Positions 41,521 to 50,557 of a stretch of DNA of 50,557 nt are shown here, piece by piece. The notes below the pieces were generated by a model, which saw only the letters and a list, made by a program, of their open reading frames with translations, had not been told where the DNA came from and searched no databases. Source of the stretch: Burkholderiaceae bacterium (GTDB lineage Bacteria > Pseudomonadota > Gammaproteobacteria > Burkholderiales > Burkholderiaceae_C); NCBI GenBank assembly GCA_016790515.1, contig JAEUOY010000007.1, forward strand, positions 1 to 50,557, written 5' to 3'. A program made the translations under genes and the position numbers. How positions within the stretch are numbered: the stretch's first letter is position 1; each line of letters begins with the position of its first letter.

Positions 41521-42140
41521 GAGCAGCCTTCCAGCCAGCCGACGTCGGGCATGCGCCCGGCGCGCAGCGTGATGATGCGGCCGGCGTCGTTGCTCTCCAT
41601 CACCAGCGCGAAGCGGCGATCGGGGGAGTAGACCGTGAGCATCCGGCCCTTGTCGAAATAGGGATGCGGCGCCGACGCCAGCCGCCTGCCGTAGACCTGC
41701 TGGGCCCGCAGCAGGCTGTCGCCCACGTGCAGGCCGCTGGCGGTGGCATAGCGGACATCGCGGGTCTCGACGCGGGTGATCACCTCGCTGGCCACGGTGT
41801 AGCGCACGCCGGGCTGGGCGGCGGTGCTGCGGTAGTGGCAGGCCTCGGGCGCCGCGCCGGTGGCCGGCGCGGCGCCGGATCGGGCGTCGGGTGTCAGCGG
41901 CCGGCCCAGCGCCGCCTCGGCCTGGGCCGGCGCCTGGCCGGCGGCGGCCGGGCCGAGGCCGTAATAGGTGAAGCGACCCGACGGGCCTGCGGCCGGGCCG
42001 GACCTGGCGGCGGCCGGCGCGGCGCAGGGGCCGCTGCAGGCGGCGGCGAGGCCCAGCGCCAGCAGGCCGCCGGACAGGCGCCGAAGCCGGCGCCCGCCCT
42101 GCGCGCGGGGCAGTGAGGGGGGCAGCAGGGGGACGGTCAC
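41517..42140 (-). CDS. Hypothetical exported protein, possibly lipoprotein
   Basis: 207 aa from a GTG at 42140. The N-terminus has arginines and then LSGGLLALGLAAAC, a near lipobox. The middle is Ala/Pro-rich; the conserved-looking C-terminus (YTVASEVITRVETRDVRYATASGLHVGDSLLRAQQVYG...) resembles small outer proteins with a domain that sets a 'step' between start time and value, but I cannot name it. It is coupled to the UbiH-like gene. Start uncertain. Confidence 0.65.
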   Translation of the reverse strand: MTVPLLPPSLPRAQGGRRLRRLSGGLLALGLAAACSGPCAAPAAARSGPAAGPSGRFTYYGLGPAAAGQAPAQAEAALGRPLTPDARSGAAPATGAAPEACHYRSTAAQPGVRYTVASEVITRVETRDVRYATASGLHVGDSLLRAQQVYGRRLASAPHPYFDKGRMLTVYSPDRRFALVMESNDAGRIITLRAGRMPDVGWLEGCS

Positions 42141-42220
42141 CGCGGGGCACCCGGTGGTCTCGAACGGGCGCAACGATAGCGCATGCCTGCGATGCGGCGG
42201 CGCGCCGCCCGGCTGCCCGC

Positions 42221-42955
42221 TCAGGCGGCCGCTCCGGCCGCGCCGAGGTCGGGCCGTTGCAGCCGCAGCGCGGCCAGCTGCGCCGGCGTGCCCAGGTTGT
42301 GCCAGGGGCCTCGCAGCAGCTCGCCACCGAGCCGGCCGGCGGCCGCGCTGGCGAACAGCCGAGGCCCCAGCGCGGCGCGTTCGCCCGGCCGGATGCCCTC
42401 GACCAGCGTGCGGCGCACCAGCGCCAGGTTGGCATAGGTCCAGGGCCGCGGCTGGCCGTCGGGCGGACGCCGCAGCCGGCCGTCGACCAGCGCGAAGTCG
42501 CCCGCGGCGTGGAAGTCGGGGTTGGGCACCAGCCACAGGTGGGCGTCGTCGCTGCCGGCGGCAAAGCGCTGCGCCGTTGCCGCATCGAAGGCGAAGCCGG
42601 GCGCGACGATGTCGCCCGAGACCAGCCAGAAGCAGTCGCCCAGCAGCGGCAGCGCCTTGGCGATGCCGCCGGCCGTCTCGAGCGCGCCGCCGTGGTCGCG
42701 GCCTTCCATCGAATAGTGCAGCACCAGGCCGAAGCGCCGGCCGTCGCCGAGGATCGCCGGGAACTGCTCTTCGAGCCAGGCGGTGTTGATCACCACCTCG
42801 CGCACGCCGGCGGCGGCCAGCGCCAGCAGATGCCACTCGATCATCGGCCGGCCGGCCACTGCCAGCAGCGGCTTGGGCACGCGGTCGGTCAGCGGCCGCA
42901 TGCGCTCGCCGCGGCCGGCGGCGAGCACCAGGGCTTTCAGGGGTTCGGCGCGCAT
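42221..42955 (-). CDS. murU: Nucleotidyltransferase, MurU-like
   Basis: 244 aa from the Met at 42955. N-terminal LKALVLAAGRGERMRPLTDRVPKPLL is the sugar-phosphate nucleotidyltransferase motif. VSGDIVAP holds the metal-binding Asp. Length and pattern fit N-acetylmuramate-1-phosphate uridylyltransferase of cell wall recycling; a kinase partner (AmgK) is not in the adjacent 800 bases. Confidence 0.83.
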   Translation of the reverse strand: MRAEPLKALVLAAGRGERMRPLTDRVPKPLLAVAGRPMIEWHLLALAAAGVREVVINTAWLEEQFPAILGDGRRFGLVLHYSMEGRDHGGALETAGGIAKALPLLGDCFWLVSGDIVAPGFAFDAATAQRFAAGSDDAHLWLVPNPDFHAAGDFALVDGRLRRPPDGQPRPWTYANLALVRRTLVEGIRPGERAALGPRLFASAAAGRLGGELLRGPWHNLGTPAQLAALRLQRPDLGAAGAAA

Positions 42956-43028
42956 CGGGGCGGCAGTGTAGGCCGTCTGCTTCGCGGTTCCCACGCCAGG
43001 GCCCGCAGGTCCTGGCCGACGTCCGGGC

Positions 43029-43607
43029 TCAGCCCAGCCCGATCGGCGCCGGCGCGGTCATCAGGATCTTGCTGAACAGCGGGCGGAAGGTCTCGTCGGC
43101 CTCGTGGCGGCCGGTCAGCGGGTCGCGGTTGTCGGCGAAGGCGGCGTCCAGCGTCGCCCAGTCGGCCTCGGTCAGGTGGTTGCGTGCGGCCGGCAGCACT
43201 TCGGTCTCCTCGACCGCCATGTGCGACAGGTAGCTGTCGATGTAGCGATCCATCGCGTCGACGAAGGCCTGGCGCCGGCTCTCGCCCAGCACCTCGTAGG
43301 CCAGCAGCGTGTGTTCGAGCTGGCGGATCGCGGCTTCGCCGCGGCCGTGGTCGGTGTCGAGCCGGTCGAGCGTGGCCGCCAGTTCGGGGCAGCGTTCGCG
43401 CACCCGCGGGAACAGCAGTTCGCTCTCCTTCGGGTGGTGCAGCCGCTCGGGGAACTCGTCGACATAGAACAGCATCGCCCGCAGCACGCCGAAATCGGGC
43501 GCATGGCCCTCGCGGTGGGCCTGGGCCACCAGCAGGCTCATCGACCGCAGCATCGCGGCAAGGGCCTGATGTTCATCGTGGATCACGTCGAGGGCGGGGT
43601 GGCGCAT
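43029..43607 (-). CDS. Hemerythrin HHE-domain protein
   Basis: 192 aa from the Met at 43607. Iron-ligand residues fit two HHE units: HDEHQALAAML with later FPERLHHPKESELLFP, and LEHTLLAYEVLG with MAVEETEVLPAARNHL. Such proteins bind O2 or NO or repair iron centres. A near-consensus FNR site lies 65 bases upstream of the start, suggesting oxygen-dependent control. Confidence 0.85.
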   Translation of the reverse strand: MRHPALDVIHDEHQALAAMLRSMSLLVAQAHREGHAPDFGVLRAMLFYVDEFPERLHHPKESELLFPRVRERCPELAATLDRLDTDHGRGEAAIRQLEHTLLAYEVLGESRRQAFVDAMDRYIDSYLSHMAVEETEVLPAARNHLTEADWATLDAAFADNRDPLTGRHEADETFRPLFSKILMTAPAPIGLG

Positions 43608-43665
43608 GGTCGGTCCGGTTCGCTGGAAGATGCTTCGAGATTGGCCCGGGCCCGCGTTCTGCGCC

Positions 43666-43679
43666 TTGCGAAAGATCAA
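43666..43679 (-). promoter_or_regulatory. FNR/Anr-like site before the hemerythrin gene
   Basis: TTGCGAAAGATCAA matches TTGAT-N4-ATCAA in eight of ten conserved bases (right half perfect). It lies in the 181-base divergent region between the hemerythrin gene and tkt. No other element is clear in that region. The site could also act toward tkt. Confidence 0.55.
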
Positions 43680-43788
43680 GGCCGGCAGCCTTCGCGGCCC
43701 GAATCATGGCGCTGCGGCCTCGGCAGCCGCCCGCTAAAATCGTCAGTCCGCCCGACGACCCACCACAGACGCCCCCGCGGCGCAGCGC

Positions 43789-46943
<3,155 letters not shown>

Positions 46944-46961
46944 TTCGCGGCGATCGGAGAT

Positions 46962-46997
46962 CACGAGGCCGGGATAGCATCCCGGCCTCGTGCTTTC
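46962..46997 (+). terminator. Rho-independent-like terminator after gap
   Basis: Perfect 14-bp stem: CACGAGGCCGGGAT (46962-46975), loop AGC, ATCCCGGCCTCGTG (46979-46992), followed by CTTTC. The T-run is short, as usual in high-GC species. It starts 18 bases after the gap stop. Confidence 0.88.
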
Positions 46998-47054
46998 GGG
47001 CCGTCTCGATGCCGCCCGCCGGCGGTTGGCGGTGAATCAGTGGGTGGCTGCGCA

Positions 47055-49031
47055 ATGGTGTTCCGATCGATCCGATGGCTGGGCCTGCTGCTGGCCGCGC
47101 TGGTGCTGGCCTGGGGCCCCGGCGGCAGCGCCCCGGCGCAGGCCGCAGGCGGGCCGCGGCAGGCTGCGGCGGCGCCGCGGGCGCCGGCCGAGGACCCCGA
47201 CGACGCCCGCGTCATCGTCAAGGTCCGCAGCGGCAGCGCGATGGCGCTGGAGGTCGCCGGCCGGCCGCGCCTTGCCGGCCGGCTGGGTCGGCAGCTCGCG
47301 CTGGCCTCGATGCAGGACGGCCATGTGCTGGGCCGCCGCACCCAGAGCCTGCGCGCGCGCGGCCTGTCGTCCAGCCAGCTGGCGGCGCGGCTGGCGGCGC
47401 TGCCCGACGTCGAGTGGGCGGTGCCGGCGCGGCGCAAGACCTTCACGGCGGTGGTGCCGAACGACCCGTTCTACGCCGACCACCTGACCGGCATCACGCC
47501 GGTCGTCGGCCAGTGGTACTTGCGTGCCCCCGATGCCACCCGGATGTCGGCGATCGACGCCGAGGCGGCCTGGGCCATCACCACCGGGTCGGGCGCGATC
47601 ACCGTCGCGACCCTCGACACCGGCGTGATCGGCTCGCATCCCGACCTCGCCGGCAAGCTGCACCCGGGCTACGACTTCGTCAGCCGCAGCAGCAGCTCGG
47701 CCGACGGCAACGGTCGCGATGCCGACGCCAGCGATCCCGGCGACTGGTCGACCACGGCCGACAGCTGCGGCGCCGCCGACAGCAGCTGGCACGGCACCCA
47801 GGTCGCCGGCCTGATCGGCGCGGCCACCGACAACGGCATCGGCATGGCCGGCGTCGGCCGCAACGTGATGGTGCTGCCGGTGCGGGTGCTCGGCAAGTGC
47901 GGCGGCTTCGACGACGACATCATCGCGGCGATGCGCTGGGCCGGCGGCCTCGGCAGCAGCCCGGTGGCCAATGCGCACCCGGCCCGGGTGCTGAACCTGA
48001 GCCTGGGTTCCAGCGGCAGCTGTTCGGCGGCCTACCGCGATGCGATCGCCGAGCTCAGCGCGGCCGGCGTGTCGGTGGTGGTGGCCGCCGGCAACGACAC
48101 CGGCCATGCCGTCAACGAGCCGGCCAACTGCCCGGGCGTGATCGCGGTGGCCGGCCTGCGCCATGCCGGCACCAAGGTCGGCTATTCGAACATCGGGCCC
48201 GAGGTGGCGATCGCCGCGCCGGCGGGCAACTGCGTCAACGACACCGGGCCCTGCCTGTACCCGCTGCTGACGACGACCAACGCCGGCAAGACCACGCCCG
48301 GCGCGAACATCTACAGCGACAGCTTCCAGACCTCGCTGGGCACCAGCTTCGCCGCGCCGATCGTCGCCGGCACCGTCGGCCTGATGCTGTCGGTCGACCC
48401 GCGCATGGCCCCGGCCGAGGTCAAGGCGGCGCTGCAGCGCTCGGCGCGGCCGTTCCCGACCAGCGGGGCCCAGGAAGCCGGCGCCACGGCCTGCCATCCA
48501 CCGGGCGCGGCCGAGCAGAACGAGTGCTACTGCACCACCAGCACCTGCGGCGCCGGCATGCTGGACGCCGGCGGCGCGGTGGCGGCGGCGCGCGATGCCT
48601 TGCTCGCGCCCACCGCGGCGATCGCCCTGTCGTCCGGCTCGCCGGTCGCCGGCGATAGCATCACCCTCAGCGCCGGCGGCAGCACCGTCAGCGAGGGCCG
48701 CACGATCGCCGGCTACCAGTGGACGCTGACCCGCGGCGCCGACCTGGCCGCGCTGGTCGGCGCCACCGATGGGGCCAGCGTGACCCTGGCCACCCGGGCC
48801 GCTGGCGAGGTGGTGGTGCAGCTGACCGTCACCGACAGCACGAACGCGAGCCGCAGCAGCAGCCAGTCGATCACGATCGCCGCCGCGCCGGTGGTGGTCA
48901 GCGCCCCGGCCGAGCCGGGCGGTGGCGGTGGCGGCGGCGCCCTGGGCTGGGGCTGGATCGCCGGCCTGGCCGCGGCCGTGCGGGTGCTGGCCCGCTCAGC
49001 GCCCGGTGCTGCCGGCGCCGGCCGGCGCTGA
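47055..49031 (+). CDS. Subtilisin-like serine protease (S8) with PKD-like domain and GlyGly-CTERM-like tail
   Basis: 658 aa from the ATG at 47055; a GTG at 47040 is less likely. Signal peptide ends near PAQAAG. Catalytic residues: Asp188 (TLDTGVIGSHPDL), His246 (SWHGTQVAGL) and Ser431 (GTSFAAPIVAG). A PKD/Ig-like domain covers about 520-610. The C-terminus has a glycine run (from about 622), then a hydrophobic helix (LGWGWIAGLAAAVRVL) and arginines, a sorting signal of the GlyGly-CTERM type cut by rhombosortase. The last 36 bases overlap the SPOR-like gene on the other strand. Confidence 0.88.
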   Translation: MVFRSIRWLGLLLAALVLAWGPGGSAPAQAAGGPRQAAAAPRAPAEDPDDARVIVKVRSGSAMALEVAGRPRLAGRLGRQLALASMQDGHVLGRRTQSLRARGLSSSQLAARLAALPDVEWAVPARRKTFTAVVPNDPFYADHLTGITPVVGQWYLRAPDATRMSAIDAEAAWAITTGSGAITVATLDTGVIGSHPDLAGKLHPGYDFVSRSSSSADGNGRDADASDPGDWSTTADSCGAADSSWHGTQVAGLIGAATDNGIGMAGVGRNVMVLPVRVLGKCGGFDDDIIAAMRWAGGLGSSPVANAHPARVLNLSLGSSGSCSAAYRDAIAELSAAGVSVVVAAGNDTGHAVNEPANCPGVIAVAGLRHAGTKVGYSNIGPEVAIAAPAGNCVNDTGPCLYPLLTTTNAGKTTPGANIYSDSFQTSLGTSFAAPIVAGTVGLMLSVDPRMAPAEVKAALQRSARPFPTSGAQEAGATACHPPGAAEQNECYCTTSTCGAGMLDAGGAVAAARDALLAPTAAIALSSGSPVAGDSITLSAGGSTVSEGRTIAGYQWTLTRGADLAALVGATDGASVTLATRAAGEVVVQLTVTDSTNASRSSSQSITIAAAPVVVSAPAEPGGGGGGGALGWGWIAGLAAAVRVLARSAPGAAGAGRR

Positions 49032-49802
49032 CGCGCTGGCGCCGCCCGGCGCTGACGCGCCGGCGCTGGCTGCTGCGGCGGCCGCTGCGGCGCCGGCGCC
49101 GGCCGCGCAGGCCCCGAAGCCCGGCCCGCTGGGCATCGTCAACCCCGCCAGGCGGGCGCGGGTGGTCGCGTCGGCGGCAGCGATGCGAAGCGTCGTCTGG
49201 CGTTGCGCCGGCCGCAGCGTGACGACCCGCGCCGTGCGCACGCCGCGCTGGGCCAGCCTGGCCAACGCGGCATCGGCAGCGCCACGCTCGTCGTAGCGGC
49301 CCAGGCTGAGCCCGGGCTGCAGCGCCGCGGCGCCGTGCAGTTCCTCGACCTCTATCTTCAGCCGCCTGAGCTCGTCGAGCTTGCGTTGCAGCAGCTCGCG
49401 TTCGGCAAACCGCCCCATGTAGACGATGAACTCGCCACGGTCCTCGACGACCAGCGCCTGCCAGCTGCCGGCCGCGAGTCCGGCGTCGCGCAGCGTGCGC
49501 TCGGCCGCTTCGGCCTCGCCGGCAGCGAACGGCCCGGCTTCCAGGCAGGCCAGCGCGCTCGCGCTGCTCGCGGCTGCAGCCGCCTGCGCGGCCGAGGCCG
49601 CGGCGCTGGCCAGCGCCGCGCTGGCGGCTTGCGGCGGCAGGATGCGCATGCCCTGGGGATTGACCTGGCGCAGCAGCCGCTCGGGTTCGCGCTGCTGCGA
49701 CGGTATGCCGCCGGCAGCGGCCAGGCGGTCGAAGGCGCCGAACTGCGCGGCCAGCAGCAGCGCGTTGCCCACCAGCAGCACGATCGCCAGGATTCTCAGC
49801 AT
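48996..49802 (-). CDS. SPOR-domain-like membrane-anchored protein
   Basis: 268 aa. One N-terminal helix (LRILAIVLLVGNALLLAAQF), then a region with alanine runs and a SPOR-like domain around 85-200 (CLEAGPFAAGEAEAAERTL, FIVYMGRFAERELLQRKLDEL, GLSLGRYDERGAADAALARL). The Ala/Gly/Ser-rich tail is coded by short repeats. It starts within the last codons of birA (7-base overlap) and is translated with it. SPOR domains bind denuded peptidoglycan; assignment is by pattern only. Confidence 0.75.
   Translation of the reverse strand: MLRILAIVLLVGNALLLAAQFGAFDRLAAAGGIPSQQREPERLLRQVNPQGMRILPPQAASAALASAAASAAQAAAAASSASALACLEAGPFAAGEAEAAERTLRDAGLAAGSWQALVVEDRGEFIVYMGRFAERELLQRKLDELRRLKIEVEELHGAAALQPGLSLGRYDERGAADAALARLAQRGVRTARVVTLRPAQRQTTLRIAAADATTRARLAGLTMPSGPGFGACAAGAGAAAAAAAASAGASAPGGASASAPAGAGSTGR
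49022..49060. repeat. 24-bp period direct repeat across the convergent gene ends
   Basis: CCGGCGCTGACGCGC occurs at 49022-49036 and again at 49046-49060, 24 bases apart. The first copy contains the stop codon of the protease; both code for part of the Ala/Ser-rich tail of the SPOR-like protein in the other direction. The period of 24 keeps the frame. Confidence 0.75.
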
Positions 49803-50557
49803 GCGTCGGCCTGCGGCCCCGCGGCGCGCAGACTCACCTCGCCGCTGGCCACCGGGCAGCGCCGGTGGTCCACCCGCAGCCACAGCGTGCCGGTCTCGTC
49901 GACGCCGTCGGCGACGCCGGTCGGCAGGTCGGGCAGGGTGGTCGTGACGGCGCGGCCGGCCAGCAGGTCGCGCGCGGCGAAGCGCTCGCGCAGCGGCGCG
50001 AAGCCCTCGCGCTCGAAAGCCAGCAGCGTGCGCACCAGCGGCTCGGCCAGGCGGGCCAGCGCGGCGGGCGCGGTCAGCCCGTACTCCAGCTCCTGCAGGC
50101 AGGCATAGCCCCAGCTCAGCGCCACCTCGGCGGTCTCGGCCGGCTGCGGCAGCAGGTTCAGGCCGATGCCGATCACCACCATGCGGCGGTCGCCGACCTG
50201 CACCGTCTCGATCAGGATGCCGCCGAGCTTGCGCCCGCCCTGCGGTGCCGCCGGGTCGACCAGCAGCAGGTCGTTGGGCCACTTGATGCCCAGCCGGGGC
50301 CGTACGCCGGGCCCCAGCGGGTCGAAGGTCTCGGCCACCGCCAGGCCCACCGCCAGCGACAGCCCCGACCAGTCGGCGGGGGCCAGCGCCAGCGCCAGCG
50401 AGAAGGTCAGCGAGGCGCCCAGGCTCGATTGCCATTCCTTGCCCTGGCGGCCGCGGCCGCGGCTCTGGTGCTCGGCCACCAGCAGGCAGGGCTGGGTGTC
50501 GGCCAGGCGGCGGCCCGGGCCCCGCTGGGGGCCGGCCGAGACCCTGGCGGCGCCCCG
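49796..50557 (-). CDS. birA: Biotin-[acetyl-CoA-carboxylase] ligase BirA (5' end cut by window)
   Basis: The frame continues to the window edge, so the start lies beyond 50557; the GTG at 50479 is internal. The ligase motif reads LLVAEHQSRGRGRQGKEW; KWPNDLLL and GGILIETVQVGDRRMVVIGIGLNL follow, with the C-terminal domain to the end. It transfers biotin to carboxyl carrier protein. No N-terminal DNA-binding domain can be judged from this fragment. Confidence 0.92.
   Translation of the reverse strand, partial: RGAARVSAGPQRGPGRRLADTQPCLLVAEHQSRGRGRQGKEWQSSLGASLTFSLALALAPADWSGLSLAVGLAVAETFDPLGPGVRPRLGIKWPNDLLLVDPAAPQGGRKLGGILIETVQVGDRRMVVIGIGLNLLPQPAETAEVALSWGYACLQELEYGLTAPAALARLAEPLVRTLLAFEREGFAPLRERFAARDLLAGRAVTTTLPDLPTGVADGVDETGTLWLRVDHRRCPVASGEVSLRAAGPQADAC

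Overview
The window is about 70% GC throughout, uses GTG starts freely, and packs its genes with many ATGA/GTGA overlaps. Gene content (tkt-gap pair, NarXL-type regulators, ATP-binding FrcA-type sugar transporter, Leptothrix/Rubrivivax-like proteins) suggests a Burkholderiales betaproteobacterium. The first 30 kb make it a sulfur oxidizer using the reverse dissimilatory sulfite reductase pathway. The taxon is inferred from gene content only.

Layout. (1) 1-13297, plus strand: the dsr operon, entered inside dsrB and running dsrB-E-F-H-C-M-K, an SQR-family flavoprotein, dsrL-J-O-P-N, a cysteine-free DsrC paralogue (RspA type), dsrR, and a uroporphyrinogen-III methyltransferase. (2) 13303-15233, minus: a NarL/NarX-like two-component pair. 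(3) 15483-17473, plus: a second DsrM-like/DsrK-like pair behind a perfect FNR-type palindrome. (4) 17709-25155, plus: soeABC (cytoplasmic sulfite dehydrogenase), a TauE/SafE sulfite exporter, a small membrane protein, a tandem UspA protein and an unusual AhpD-like/Rieske fusion; a FadL-type porin follows. (5) 26541-29375, minus: fccAB (flavocytochrome c sulfide dehydrogenase, flavoprotein with a Tat/lipoprotein-like signal) and a YeeE/TsuA transporter. Divergently from these run a SoxH-like metallohydrolase, a thioredoxin-like protein, a cytochrome c and an ArsR-family regulator with the cysteine pattern of persulfide sensors (29487-31856). (6) 32522-37104: a fructose-type ABC transporter, an RbsD/FucU mutarotase and a ROK regulator behind an AT-rich palindromic operator. 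(7) 37130-40135, minus: a lanthanide-type PQQ alcohol dehydrogenase with cytochrome c and a XoxJ-like binding protein. (8) 40276-50557: general genes (UbiH-like monooxygenase, MurU-like nucleotidyltransferase, hemerythrin protein, tkt, gap, subtilase, SPOR-like protein, birA).

How it works together. Sulfide would be oxidized in the periplasm by FccAB (and perhaps by the SQR-like protein). Sulfane sulfur passes through DsrEFH to DsrC; DsrAB with DsrL oxidizes DsrC-bound sulfur to sulfite; DsrMKJOP recycles DsrC to the quinone pool and periplasmic c-hemes. SoeABC oxidizes sulfite to sulfate in the cytoplasm, with TauE exporting excess. DsrN and the methyltransferase supply siroheme amide. No sox core genes, aprAB or sat are present in the window. 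No tRNA, rRNA, CRISPR array, insertion sequence or prophage was seen.

Most promising leads: the FNR-box DsrMK-like module next to soeABC, the SQR-like protein inside the dsr operon, the DsrC paralogue without cysteines, the CMD-Rieske fusion, and the ArsR regulator with shared operator-like sequences at the divergent fcc promoter region.
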